64,000 bases of DNA. Source: Koleobacter methoxysyntrophicus (GTDB taxonomy: Bacteria > Bacillota > Thermosediminibacteria > Koleobacterales > Koleobacteraceae). A program made the position numbers and the translations under genes. The DNA lies in contig NZ_CP059066.1 in NCBI RefSeq assembly GCF_017301615.1, positions 1,843,001-1,907,000 of the forward strand, written 5' to 3'. Under the pieces are notes generated by a model, which worked only from the letters and a program-made list of their open reading frames with translations, searched no databases and was not told the origin of the DNA. This document shows, piece after piece, positions 18,247 through 27,107 of the stretch. How positions within the stretch are numbered: position 1 is the stretch's first letter; every line of letters begins with the position of its first letter.

Positions 18247-18366
18247 TTAAGGAGCATAGAGTTGAAGACCCAGCGTTTAGAAGGTAGTTTATAATTTTAA
18301 AGGAAGGAATTCGAAAACAAATGTTGAATTTTTTAATCACACTAATTTATCAGGTGGTGCGGCTGT

Positions 18367-19524
18367 TTGGAACTGAAGTATAAAAATTTTATCAAAATAT
18401 TGGATGATATTATAAAAAAATCCCTCGATACACTAGCCGGCAGCAGAGAAGAGGTTTTCAATATTGCAGAGGGAGCCAGAAATGAGTATAAAAGGATAGA
18501 AAAAGAAGTAGAACAACTTAAAATAAAAATATTAGAGACCATAGAGCAGGTGGAGAAACTTTCAAAAGAGGAAAGAGAAGCCCGGGTTAGATTAGCTAAA
18601 GTTAGCAGGGATTTCAAAAAATATAATGAAGAAGACATTAAAAAGGCTTATGAAAGAGCTAACCAGATCCAGATTAAGCTGATATTGAAAATGGAAGAGG
18701 AAAAACAGCTGCGAATAAGGCGTGATGAACTGGAAAGGAGCCTTAAAAACCTGCTAGAAACCATAAACAGAGCGGAAAATCTTACATCTAGGCTAGGGGC
18801 AGTAATGGGGTACCTGGAAAAAGGTCTATGTGATTTAGCTGACAACCTGAAGGGAATCCAGGAAAAACAGTTTGTTGGAATCAAAATTATGCAGGCGCAG
18901 GAGGAAGAACGAAAGCGGGTTGCAAGGGAAATCCACGACGGCCCTGCTCAGGTTTTGGCAAATATTATTATAAGAGCGGATATATGCGAGAAGCTGTTGA
19001 CTGCAGAGGATTTGGAAAAGGCGAAGGAAGAGTTGAGGGAATTGAAGGAAACTGTAAGACAGGTTTTAAAAGAGATCAGGAAAATAATTTACGATTTAAG
19101 GCCGATGGCCCTGGATGACCTGGGTTTCATACCGGCTTTAAAGAGATATGTAAACCAGCTGCAGGAAGAAGTGGATGGGGATATAGACTTTGTGATTTTG
19201 GGAGAAGAAGGGAATATCCCGAGGCATCTGGACACTATACTCTTCAGGATCGTGCAAGAGGGGTTAACCAATATAAAGAAACATGCCGGGGCCCGTAATA
19301 TAAAGCTCAAACTGGAAGCCGGTCAAGAACACATAAATATATTAATAATAGATGATGGGAAAGGTTTCAATGTAGAAGAGGTTATGGCGGGGCATAAAAT
19401 CACATCCGGCTTTGGTTTGACAAGCATGAAAGAAAGGGTTGAACTAATAGGAGGCAAACTTGAAATAGACTCAAAACCAGGAGGAGGAACAAAGCTGTTT
19501 GTCAGGGTTCCACAATCTGAGTAG
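18367..19524 (+). CDS. degS: DegS-like soluble sensor histidine kinase
   Basis: A 385-aa cytoplasmic kinase, the same length as Bacillus DegS. An N-terminal sensory domain with long coiled coils (about residues 1-160) contains no membrane helix. The HisKA_3 box ERKRVAREIHDGPAQVLANI near 180 has the phospho-acceptor His. HATPase motifs are EGLTNIKKHAGARNI (N box), DDGKGFN and GFGLTSMKERVELIGG. It starts at TTG 18367 and is 12 nt from the response regulator gene. Known DegS controls secreted enzymes, motility and competence in response to salt and flagellar load. Here fliL, cheY and a ComK-like gene lie nearby. Confidence 0.88.
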   Translation: MELKYKNFIKILDDIIKKSLDTLAGSREEVFNIAEGARNEYKRIEKEVEQLKIKILETIEQVEKLSKEEREARVRLAKVSRDFKKYNEEDIKKAYERANQIQIKLILKMEEEKQLRIRRDELERSLKNLLETINRAENLTSRLGAVMGYLEKGLCDLADNLKGIQEKQFVGIKIMQAQEEERKRVAREIHDGPAQVLANIIIRADICEKLLTAEDLEKAKEELRELKETVRQVLKEIRKIIYDLRPMALDDLGFIPALKRYVNQLQEEVDGDIDFVILGEEGNIPRHLDTILFRIVQEGLTNIKKHAGARNIKLKLEAGQEHINILIIDDGKGFNVEEVMAGHKITSGFGLTSMKERVELIGGKLEIDSKPGGGTKLFVRVPQSE

Positions 19525-19535
19525 GAGGGGTAAAG

Positions 19536-20180
19536 ATGAATGAAATACGGGTACTTATTGCCGATGACCATGCTTTAATGAGGCAGGGCTTGAAGAAGAT
19601 CCTTGAGATGGAAAAGGATATTACCGTTGTCGGAGAGGCCGTTGATGGATCAGATGCTCTGGAAAAGGCAAAGGCCTTACAGCCCCAGGTAGTTTTGATG
19701 GATATAAACATGCCCGGGGTTAACGGCGTGGAGGCTATAAGGGCTTTCAAAAAAGAGGGGCTTAACTGCGGTATTATTATTTTGACTATTCACGATGACC
19801 CTGAATATCTGTTTGAAGGGATCAAGGCAGGGGCAATGGGTTTTGTTTTAAAGGATGTGGAACCGGACAGTTTGATTAATGCCGTAAGGGCTGTTAGTCG
19901 CGGTGAGTCCTATATACAGCCCAACATGACAAAAGAGCTTATCTCGGAATTCAACCGCCTTTCAGAGAAAAATGCCAGAAAAGATGATGACCATTTAACA
20001 AAGAGGGAAAGGGAGGTTTTAACCCATATAGCCAACGGTCTTTCCAACAGTGAAATAGCAGAAAAACTTGTGATCAGCGAGAAAACCGTAAAAAATCATG
20101 TCAGCAGCATTCTGAGGAAACTGAATGTTATGGATAGAACCCAAGCTGCAATTTATGCAATAAAGAATAAACTGATTTGA
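19536..20180 (+). CDS. degU: DegU-like NarL-family response regulator
   Basis: A 214-aa regulator. The receiver domain has the acidic pair IADDHALMRQG, phospho-Asp in VVLMDINMPGVNG, Thr/Ser switch in IILTIHDD and Lys in FVLKDVEPDS. The linker leads into a LuxR-type HTH (LTKREREVLTHIANGLSNSE, IAEKLVISEKTVKNHVSSIL). It is the cognate partner of the DegS-like kinase directly upstream. ATG 19536 has GGAGGGG upstream. A strong terminator follows, so degS-degU is a two-gene operon. Confidence 0.93.
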   Translation: MNEIRVLIADDHALMRQGLKKILEMEKDITVVGEAVDGSDALEKAKALQPQVVLMDINMPGVNGVEAIRAFKKEGLNCGIIILTIHDDPEYLFEGIKAGAMGFVLKDVEPDSLINAVRAVSRGESYIQPNMTKELISEFNRLSEKNARKDDDHLTKREREVLTHIANGLSNSEIAEKLVISEKTVKNHVSSILRKLNVMDRTQAAIYAIKNKLI

Positions 20181-20182
20181 TA

Positions 20183-20221
20183 ATGCAGTTCCTCGAAGGA
20201 TTCGGGGAGCTGCATTTTTTT
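20183..20221 (+). terminator. Terminator of degS-degU
   Basis: ATGCAG-TTCC..CGAA pairs with TTCG..GGAG-CTGCAT around a short loop and seven T residues follow. Confidence 0.85.
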
Positions 20222-20281
20222 ATGGAACCTTTTTTATGGAACCTTTTTATCTGATTATACATAAAATATATATGTATAAGT

Positions 20282-20309
20282 GCTATTGAATGCAAAATAG
20301 CGGTTTTTT
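20282..20309 (+). terminator. Leader hairpin with T-run in front of the degenerate GT2 gene
   Basis: GCTATT pairs with AATAGC and GGTTTTTTA follows, only 15 bp before the GTG start. It is positioned as a leader attenuator rather than the end of a gene. The preceding stretch repeats TTTTTTATGGAACC twice. Confidence 0.5.
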
Positions 20310-20325
20310 AGGGGGGATATAACCT

Positions 20326-20910
20326 GTGGATGTAAAAGGTCTCATGGAGTTGCTTTTGGAAGAGTTCAATTGGGGCTTTGTTTTCTTATGTATAACTGCC
20401 GTCTACGGGTTGTTCAGTATATTCTATTCTATATCGAGATATTTTTTCGATGTTGGCAAATCCAGGAGGAATATAACCTTTAGCATAATCCTTATAGTAA
20501 GGAATCAGGAGGATGCCATAGAGGGGATAATAAGGTCTATTGCTAGAAGGGGCTTTTTAGACGGTAGTGAAGGGATACTTTTAAATCTGGTAGTTGTAGA
20601 TGATTATTCCCGGGATCAAACCCCGGAAATTCTGCGGTTTTTGGCTAGGGAATATAAATTTCTCAAAGTTGTGAGGATGGAGAAAATAATGGAGGATAAA
20701 TCACCTCTAGAAGTCGGTTTATCCCTATGTGAAGGAGAAGTTATATGTATACTGGATGTAGGGATAAGAATAGCCCCCGAGAAAATAGCTGATGCCATTT
20801 CTTATATAATTAACAAAAAAATGATAAAATCTAAAGGAGATGCGGAAAATGTAAAGCAGCCCGATTTTATGCATATTAAGATCAAATCTAGATATCTGAA
20901 GGAGAAATAG
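20326..20910 (+). CDS. Membrane-anchored degenerate GT2-like domain protein
   Basis: A 194-aa protein with one membrane helix (about residues 15-38) and a truncated GT-A domain. The first GT2 motif is kept (FSIILIVRNQEDAIEGII, then VVVDDYSRDQTPEIL), but the DxD metal motif is replaced by DVG (ILDVGIRIAP). Everything after it, including acceptor motifs, is missing. The gene is not visibly broken: it has GGGGGG upstream of GTG 20326 and a normal stop. It may be a non-catalytic paralogue binding a nucleotide sugar, or a relic. It stands alone between degU and the small RNA candidate. Confidence 0.6.
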   Translation: MDVKGLMELLLEEFNWGFVFLCITAVYGLFSIFYSISRYFFDVGKSRRNITFSIILIVRNQEDAIEGIIRSIARRGFLDGSEGILLNLVVVDDYSRDQTPEILRFLAREYKFLKVVRMEKIMEDKSPLEVGLSLCEGEVICILDVGIRIAPEKIADAISYIINKKMIKSKGDAENVKQPDFMHIKIKSRYLKEK

Positions 20911-20980
20911 GTCTAAAAACCTAAAAAATTTGAGACTTTTGCCCGATTTTATCATACACAAAAAAATATTATAATAAAAG

Positions 20981-21127
20981 CACAAGGTTAGAGAATGGTC
21001 TTTAACCGAATGGGGATAACCTGGATTAAGTTGAACATCTCCTGGATGTTCGACAAAAAGGTACCCTTGATTAAGAGCATACCTCCCAGTTCTCTTTAAG
21101 CCTATCCTTAGACTGGATAGGTTTTTT
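20981..21127 (+). ncRNA. Structured small RNA candidate (6S-like?)
   Basis: No ORF fits here. A TATAAT box at 20970-20975 is followed by a 147-nt unit that folds as a closed stem (AGAGAATGG at 20990 with CCAGTTCTCT at 21086), large internal loops on both sides, and an apical 10-bp hairpin (21030-21054). A terminator (CCTATCC / GGATAGG plus six T, 21101-21127) ends it. Rod shape with a big central bubble is the plan of 6S RNA, which traps housekeeping RNA polymerase. Length is short for Firmicute 6S, and I cannot match conserved bases, so the class is open. Confidence 0.45.
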
Positions 21128-21342
21128 CTTTTTTCGAGATATTAAAACAAAATTTTAAAAAATGAGTCTAAAGGCCTACATAATTTAATACCTGAGATTT
21201 ATATTAATATTTATTAAAAAAAGATATAATTGATTGTAGAGATACAGTATGGGGCAAATATAGTCCCGGAGTTTATGAATGGCATTATCCATTTTAGATG
21301 GTCGAAATACGGAAAAGGTCTTTAAAATGGGGGTAAACGGCC

Positions 21343-21780
21343 ATGTATAAATTAAAAAAAGGAAAGAGTGACTATACGGGTATGATTATTTCTGCATTAT
21401 TGGTTATAACAGTCACAATAATATTTCTATTTATTAAGGATTTTAATGTAGATCCCTTTCAAATCAAAACAAAAAATGGATTGATTGAAAAAAGTCGATG
21501 TCTGGAAGATGAGTATCTAACCGACCTGGCTGGCGGGGGTTATATCAGAATAAAGGTTAAAGTTGAAACCCAGGACAGAAAACTGCAGGAGGAGCTTTCT
21601 TTAAGGCAGAAAGAAATAAGAAGCACTATCCTGTCTATAATAAGGGATAAAACACGGGAAGAATTGTCCAAACCCGAAGGTATAGAGGAGCTCAGAAGAA
21701 GCTTGAATCAGCAGCTCAATAAAATGCTAAATGGCGGGGAAGACTTAAAGGTTTTTATAACAGAAATTGTAACGTATTAA
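21343..21780 (+). CDS. fliL: FliL-like flagellar basal-body protein
   Basis: A 145-aa single-span protein. Residues about 15-32 form the membrane helix. The outside domain keeps the FliL pattern: IRIKVKVETQD strand, LRQKEIRSTILSIIRDKTREELSKPEG, then LNQQLNKML and a final strand ending FITEIVTY. FliL surrounds the flagellar stator and supports torque or swarming. It is unusual to find it alone, 30 bp upstream of a CheY-type regulator and away from flagellar genes. Start ATG 21343 is preceded by GGGGG. Confidence 0.72.
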   Translation: MYKLKKGKSDYTGMIISALLVITVTIIFLFIKDFNVDPFQIKTKNGLIEKSRCLEDEYLTDLAGGGYIRIKVKVETQDRKLQEELSLRQKEIRSTILSIIRDKTREELSKPEGIEELRRSLNQQLNKMLNGGEDLKVFITEIVTY

Positions 21781-21809
21781 TTTATTGAATTTGCAGGAGG
21801 AGGGTTTAT

Positions 21810-22172
21810 ATGAGCCCGCAGGTGCTTATTGTCGAAGATTCAGCTTTTATGAGAGCTAATTTGAAAAAGATTTTGACTTCAATAGGGCTTGAACAGATCT
21901 ATGAAGCCGAAAACGGTATTAAGGCTGTAGAAAAATATCAGAGGATTAAACCTGACCTTGTGATAATGGATATAACGATGCCTGAAATGGATGGAATCAG
22001 TGCGGTTAAACAAATAAAAGCCCTGGACCCCAATGCCAGAATAATAATGTGCTCTGCTATGGGCCAGCAAGCCCTTATAATTGAGGCTATTCAGGCAGGG
22101 GCCAGGGATTTTGTGGTAAAACCCTTTAATGAGACTAGATTAATAGAAGCTGTAAAGAAAGGATTAAATTAA
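21810..22172 (+). CDS. cheY: CheY-type single-domain response regulator
   Basis: A 120-aa receiver with no output domain. It has the acidic pair VEDSAFMR, phospho-Asp in LVIMDITMPEMDG, Ser switch in IIMCSAMGQ and Lys in DFVVKPFNE. The CSAMGQ version is typical of chemotaxis CheY in Gram-positives. ATG 21810 has GGAGGAGG upstream. Paired with fliL, it probably acts at the flagellar switch. The gene ends in a bidirectional terminator shared with the GH18 gene. Confidence 0.85.
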   Translation: MSPQVLIVEDSAFMRANLKKILTSIGLEQIYEAENGIKAVEKYQRIKPDLVIMDITMPEMDGISAVKQIKALDPNARIIMCSAMGQQALIIEAIQAGARDFVVKPFNETRLIEAVKKGLN

Positions 22173-22204
22173 AAAATACTCCCAAATTAGGGAGTATTTT
22201 TATT
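22173..22204. terminator. Bidirectional terminator between cheY and GH18 gene
   Basis: AAAATACTCCC pairs with GGGAGTATTTT, giving T-runs on both strands between convergent genes. Confidence 0.85.
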
Positions 22205-23867
22205 GAGCAGTATTAAAATTAAACTTTTCGAGGTTGTTGTAAAGCACCTCCCAGATTTCAGGTTCTTCGAATCCCCTCCTCCATGATGCTGCCCCCGCCA
22301 GGTTGTATTTTTTAATCAGAGAGGATTTTAAATCTATAGACCTTTCATCCTCAAGCCATACTTTAAAGGTATATTCGCCCTTTGTATAGGTTGCAAAGTG
22401 CTGGCCGTATTCTTCCTTCCAGACTACGTCTGCCTTATTTTCTCTGATATGCTGCTGTGCTGAAGCCATGGATAGGGCTTTGGATTTAACTTCCAGTTTT
22501 CCTCCTTCTAAAAGCCTTTCCTGCCATTCCCTTGTATAAAAGGGGAGTCCGAGGATAACCTTGTGGGCGGGTACCTCTTCCAGCAGTGACCTTATACCCC
22601 TTTCTACCCATCCGATAGAAGCTACAGAACCGCTGACAGGGCTGCCGGCCCAGTGTTCATCATATGCCATAAGAATCATGTAATCCACTGCCTGACCGAG
22701 GTTTTTTCTGTCATAACACAGAGACCAGTTTTCACTTAAAGATTTGACAGTTACATCTATGGATATGACCAGCCCCTGTTCCCTTAATATGGGAGCCAAT
22801 TCCCTGACAAACTGGGTTAATGCATCCCTATCCTCTAAATAGACATTTTCAAAATCGATATTTATTCCATCCAGATTGTACAAACCCGCATATACCAGAA
22901 TCTGATTTATAACCTTTTCCCTTAATTCCGTATTGTTCAGGACGGTACTGGTAATATCGGGATTAAAACTGTTGTCAATCAGAGCCCATACTTTGTAGCC
23001 GTTATTATGGGCCCATCTTACATAATTTATATCCCCTTTATTATCAATATTACCTTCTTCATCTACCAGGGAAAACCAGGTCGGGGATATAACATCAAGG
23101 CCTTTTATGCTAATCCCCGACATATCGGGGGTCTTCCCTCCTATATAGTCCCATACCATATTGATTTTTCCCCTTGCGGGTTTCCATGGGGCAGGTATGC
23201 TGTTATCAAAATCCGGTTTTCCGTATACAACTGTTTTAATATTCCGGGGTTTTTTAATATATCCCAGAATACCTTCATCAGTCCTCACCAGATACCATTC
23301 CCCTTTATTGCCGTATACACATACCTTTTCGCCCGTTTCCAGCACCTTATAGTTAAAAGAGAGAGGGGAAGGATAAGCTTTTAATGGCTGTTTTTTCGAG
23401 ATTTCTGCTACCTGTCTCTCTTTCTCCAAAAAGTCAATTACAACGGTATTTCTGTCCGGGAATTTAGTAACCCTGATTCCGAAGAATTCGGCCAGGAATT
23501 CGATAGGTATATATGGCTTTTCTCGGTGGATTTTTACCGGGATTTTAATCCAGACGGGTTTTGTATTGACCATGGCCCTCAGACTGTCGGTTTTTAGGCG
23601 TATGGTTTTATCCCTGGTGGTAATGGTTACCTTCTGAACCTTTTCATCCCAGAAAATATAAGGGTCTATTTCCTTTTTTATGATATCAAACCTTACCAGG
23701 ACTTCTCCCATTTCTGTTATAAAAGGGTCCATTTCCTGAAAAACACTGTCTTCAATTACCAGGGTTTTCTGTGAATAAGGGAAGAAGGTCATATTAGCCC
23801 TTAAAAAGATTATTCCCGCAATAATTAAAAGATATATAATCAAACTTGTTATAAGTATCTTCTTCAT
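22200..23867 (-). CDS. Exported GH18 glycosidase with SH3-like domain
   Basis: A 555-aa protein. ATG 23867 has GGGGGG upstream and opens a signal-anchor (MKKILITSLIIYLLIIAG). A copper-amine-oxidase-N/stalk-like domain (about residues 95-165) and a bacterial SH3-like domain (about 185-225) follow. The catalytic domain (about 240-550) has the GH18 signature DGINIDFENV, with the D-x-D-x-E acid. LMAYDEHW and the C-terminal SWRRGFEEPEIW are also typical. Such enzymes act on N-acetylglucosamine polymers, including spore cortex (SleL/YaaH class) and cell wall. SH3 suggests peptidoglycan attachment. Substrate is inferred. Confidence 0.85.
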   Translation of the reverse strand: MKKILITSLIIYLLIIAGIIFLRANMTFFPYSQKTLVIEDSVFQEMDPFITEMGEVLVRFDIIKKEIDPYIFWDEKVQKVTITTRDKTIRLKTDSLRAMVNTKPVWIKIPVKIHREKPYIPIEFLAEFFGIRVTKFPDRNTVVIDFLEKERQVAEISKKQPLKAYPSPLSFNYKVLETGEKVCVYGNKGEWYLVRTDEGILGYIKKPRNIKTVVYGKPDFDNSIPAPWKPARGKINMVWDYIGGKTPDMSGISIKGLDVISPTWFSLVDEEGNIDNKGDINYVRWAHNNGYKVWALIDNSFNPDITSTVLNNTELREKVINQILVYAGLYNLDGINIDFENVYLEDRDALTQFVRELAPILREQGLVISIDVTVKSLSENWSLCYDRKNLGQAVDYMILMAYDEHWAGSPVSGSVASIGWVERGIRSLLEEVPAHKVILGLPFYTREWQERLLEGGKLEVKSKALSMASAQQHIRENKADVVWKEEYGQHFATYTKGEYTFKVWLEDERSIDLKSSLIKKYNLAGAASWRRGFEEPEIWEVLYNNLEKFNFNTAQ

Positions 23868-23993
23868 GCTGATAAAACCCCCTGATAATATATAAAGGCC
23901 CAACTTTTATAGTATAATTTAATTCGACATATCACACTATTTTTCCTCTTGGAATTTAATCCCGACCCGATCCTAAAAAAATCAAGGATAATA

Positions 23994-24022
23994 TTGACAA
24001 TCAAACATATGTTCGATATAAT
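23994..24022 (+). promoter_or_regulatory. Consensus promoter with LexA (SOS) box in the spacer
   Basis: TTGACA (23994) and TATAAT (24017) are separated by exactly 17 bp. The spacer contains CAAACATATGTTCG (24002-24015), which matches the Firmicute LexA/DinR box CGAAC-N4-GTTCG at all but one position. A repressor bound here would occlude RNA polymerase completely. It lies 28 bp upstream of the ComK-like gene. Confidence 0.8.
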
Positions 24023-24049
24023 AAGATTACAAGGCTAGGGGGGAAATAT

Positions 24050-24649
24050 ATGGTTAAATTATTGGAAGACATAGTCGATGAGGGCCTTGCCTGTTTGGTG
24101 CCCGAATATTTGAAAGCCGTTGGTAATATAACAAGAGTAGTCTCAATAAAGGGTGAAGATATAGTCGAAAAAAAGTCTGTCAAATCAATTTTAAGACGTC
24201 TTGCAAGGATTTATGCTGTTGATATTATTTCACTGCGTTCTAAATACGGTAAGATTATAGGTCAAAAGAATATAGTTCCTCTTCCATTCTCTTCTGAACT
24301 GATATTGGTTCCTTTTAAAACCAGAACTCCTATGGCCCCGTGGGACGGCACCATAGGTTATATATCATACAGCCAGATAGAGAAAATAAAAGAGGATTCG
24401 GAAGATGGAGTAATAATAGCATTAAAGTGCGGGCTGAGTATAAAGGCTTTATGCAGAAAAGCTACAGCTGAAAAGCATCTGAGGGATGCAGGGGTTGTTT
24501 GCAGGGCATATATGGACATGTACAGGAGACATGAACAGCAATCTATTGTTATTAGAGATATATACGAAGCCTATTCCCAACCTGCTACAAAGGGAGATAT
24601 TGCCCTCCTGACAAGGGAGTTAATGGAACTAAAGGAGAGATTGAAATAG
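24050..24649 (+). CDS. ComK-like competence transcription factor
   Basis: A 199-aa soluble protein, close to the 192 aa of Bacillus ComK. The central region (ELILVPFKTRTP, then TIGYISYSQIEKI) resembles the ComK core pattern of hydrophobic strand, 'FPT-S/T-x-P' and 'WISHxHV'. A later segment ending RRHEQQSIVIRD also fits. ComK is the master activator of transformation genes. Similarity is weak, so this is a family-level suggestion. The promoter carries a LexA box, implying induction by DNA damage. recD2 follows 79 bp downstream with its own TATAAT. ATG 24050 has GGGGGG upstream. Confidence 0.55.
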   Translation: MVKLLEDIVDEGLACLVPEYLKAVGNITRVVSIKGEDIVEKKSVKSILRRLARIYAVDIISLRSKYGKIIGQKNIVPLPFSSELILVPFKTRTPMAPWDGTIGYISYSQIEKIKEDSEDGVIIALKCGLSIKALCRKATAEKHLRDAGVVCRAYMDMYRRHEQQSIVIRDIYEAYSQPATKGDIALLTRELMELKERLK

Positions 24650-24727
24650 GGGTGCAGGAAGGAATTTCGGTTTATTTATGGTATAATATATTTCTAGATA
24701 GAATTTTCTTGACAGGTGGGAATCGGC

Positions 24728-26923
24728 ATGTACGAAATAGAGGGAATCGTGGAAAGGATTACATATTTTAATGAGGAGACAAATTATACCGTTGCAAAAA
24801 TACAGAGGAAAAATACGGACTATCTCACCACAATTGTGGGTAATTTCCCTGTGTTGAATATAGGGGAAACCTTAAGGTTAAAAGGCAGATGGGTAAACCA
24901 TTCCGATTATGGCACCCAATTCATGGTCGAGTCTTATGAAATAACGGTGCCTGCAACCCTGAACGGTATAGAAAAGTATCTGGGTTCGGGTCTGATTAAA
25001 GGAATAGGGCCAAAGACTGCTAAAAAAATAGTGGGGCATTTTGGTCTGGATACCCTGAATATAATCCAGTACAACCCGGAAAGGCTGACGGAAATCGAAG
25101 GTATAGGTGAGAAAAAGGTCAGGGACATAGTGAAGGCCTTTGAAGAACAAAAGGATATTCAGGAAGTGATGATGTTCTTACAGGCGAATGGTGTAAGCCC
25201 TACATATGCCGTTAAGATCTACAAGGAGTACAAAGATAAAACCATAGAATATATAAAAGAAAACCCTTACCGCCTTGCCGACGACATATTCGGGATAGGG
25301 TTTAAAACCGCTGATAAGATCGCTCAGAAGCTGGGTATAGAACCTACTTCGAAATACCGGGTTTCTTCAGGAATTAAGTATGTTCTGAGCCAGTTTTCCA
25401 ATGATGGCCACACTTATGTGCCGCTTGATGATTTGATAAATAAAGGATGTGAAATCCTGGAGGTTACTCCCGGGTTGATAGAGGAAGCCCTCAGCGGCCT
25501 CGTAAAAAAAGAAATGGTTTTTGTACAGGAATTCGATTCCCCTAAAGGGAGTAAAGGAATATACCTAGCCCCTTTCTATTATGCGGAAAAGGGAATCAGT
25601 GAGAGGATCTGCAAGCTGGCAAGTCTGCCGGCTAAAGAACTGAAGGTTGATATAGAGAAAGAAATAAGGGCTATAGAGAGAGAATCAGGGGTAAAGCTGG
25701 GAAAAGGGCAGAGGGAGGCCCTGGAGAAATTAAAGGATAATAATGTCCTGGTCATAACAGGAGGACCGGGTACGGGGAAAACTACAACAATAAAGAGCAT
25801 TATAAGGCTTTTAGAAAAACAGAACATGAAGGTTGTACTGGCGGCTCCCACAGGAAGAGCCGCTAAGAGAATGACTGAAACTTCCGGCAGGGAAGCCAAA
25901 ACCATACACCGACTTTTAGAATATTCCTTTGTACAGGGAGAAGGAATGCATTTTCAGAAGAATGAGGATAAACCCCTTGATGCTGATGCCGTTATAGTGG
26001 ACGAGGTTTCTATGGTTGACCTCATTCTTATGTATAACCTCATGAAAGCGGTAAAGTACGGCACCAGGCTGATACTTGTGGGGGACGTGGACCAGTTACC
26101 TTCTGTCGGCGCGGGTAATGTGCTGAAGGATATTATAGAAAGCGGTGCTGTTGAAGTAGTCCATTTAAAGGAAATTTTTAGACAGGCCAGAGAAAGCATG
26201 ATAGTGGTAAATGCCCACAGGATAAATAGAGGGGAATTTCCAATCCTTAATGTAAGGGGTAAGGATTTCTTTTTTGAAAAAAAGGATGACCCCCAGGAGA
26301 TAATGGAAACTATAATTCAACTGTGTTCATACCGGTTACCCAAATTTAAGGGTTATAACCCTATAGACGATATACAGGTGTTGACACCAATGCGGCGGAC
26401 CCCTATCGGGGTTAATGTATTAAACGATGAACTCCAAAAGGTCCTTAACCCCCCTTCACACAAAAAGGAGGAAAGAAGGTTCGGAGGGACGGTATTCAGG
26501 GAAGGGGATAAGGTAATGCAGATAAAAAACAACTACACGAAAGAGGTTTTCAACGGAGATATAGGGAGGATAGTAAGAATTGACAATGAAGAAGGGGAAA
26601 TACTGGTGAGGTTTCCCGATGTGGGCGCTGACAGGGATGTAGTTTATGAAGTTCACGAACTGGAGGAACTGGTTCTTTCTTATGCTGTATCCGTCCACAA
26701 AAGCCAGGGCAGTGAATACCCTGTGGTGGTCATGCCCGTTTCTACCCAGCATTACCTTATGCTCCAGCGCAATCTGCTGTACACGGCAGTAACCAGGGCA
26801 AAGGAAATGGTTGTTCTGGTCGGGACCAAAAAAGCCCTTGCCATAGCGGTTAAAAACAATAAAGTTGCTGAAAGGTATTCATATCTTGCCCAGAGAATAA
26901 GGGAGGCTTTTACCAGTTTTTAA
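24728..26923 (+). CDS. recD2: RecD2 (RecD/TraA-type) DNA helicase
   Basis: A 731-aa superfamily 1B helicase acting 5' to 3' in DNA repair without RecBC. An N-terminal OB-like part is followed by helix-hairpin-helix repeats (GSGLIKGIGPKTAKKIVGHF, LTEIEGIGEKKVRDIV, FGIGFKTADKIA). Motif I is ITGGPGTGKTTT near residue 345, motif Ia APTGRAAKRM, motif II VIVDEVSMVD, motif III LVGDVDQLPSVGAG. The C-terminal SVHKSQGSEYPVVV and LLYTAVTRAKEMVVLVG are motifs V and VI. ATG 24728 with AGGTGG upstream is preferred to GTG 24716. It may be functionally linked to the ComK-like gene through handling of incoming DNA. Confidence 0.95.
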   Translation: MYEIEGIVERITYFNEETNYTVAKIQRKNTDYLTTIVGNFPVLNIGETLRLKGRWVNHSDYGTQFMVESYEITVPATLNGIEKYLGSGLIKGIGPKTAKKIVGHFGLDTLNIIQYNPERLTEIEGIGEKKVRDIVKAFEEQKDIQEVMMFLQANGVSPTYAVKIYKEYKDKTIEYIKENPYRLADDIFGIGFKTADKIAQKLGIEPTSKYRVSSGIKYVLSQFSNDGHTYVPLDDLINKGCEILEVTPGLIEEALSGLVKKEMVFVQEFDSPKGSKGIYLAPFYYAEKGISERICKLASLPAKELKVDIEKEIRAIERESGVKLGKGQREALEKLKDNNVLVITGGPGTGKTTTIKSIIRLLEKQNMKVVLAAPTGRAAKRMTETSGREAKTIHRLLEYSFVQGEGMHFQKNEDKPLDADAVIVDEVSMVDLILMYNLMKAVKYGTRLILVGDVDQLPSVGAGNVLKDIIESGAVEVVHLKEIFRQARESMIVVNAHRINRGEFPILNVRGKDFFFEKKDDPQEIMETIIQLCSYRLPKFKGYNPIDDIQVLTPMRRTPIGVNVLNDELQKVLNPPSHKKEERRFGGTVFREGDKVMQIKNNYTKEVFNGDIGRIVRIDNEEGEILVRFPDVGADRDVVYEVHELEELVLSYAVSVHKSQGSEYPVVVMPVSTQHYLMLQRNLLYTAVTRAKEMVVLVGTKKALAIAVKNNKVAERYSYLAQRIREAFTSF

Positions 26924-27107
26924 GCATAGCTATTACAACCCTGGGGTATTTTAAGGTTCTGTTTTTGCAGGTGAGACGTTCTGCGGTCTTTGGCTTCGCT
27001 GGGCCGGTTAAAGCACATTTCATCTGTAGACGGGCTTTTAAATCTTTGATATAATAATGCCGTAAAGAGTCTATAAAGGGTCTTGAGGTGGCGAAACCGA
27101 AAGGTTC
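26924..27107 (+). other. Intergenic region after recD2
   Basis: No gene is visible. A TATAAT box lies at about 27049-27054. There is no convincing terminator hairpin with a T-run for recD2. Confidence 0.3.

Noticed and set aside
24650-24727. LexA box for recD2
   Set aside because: A TATAAT exists but no GAAC-N4-GTTC sequence was found.
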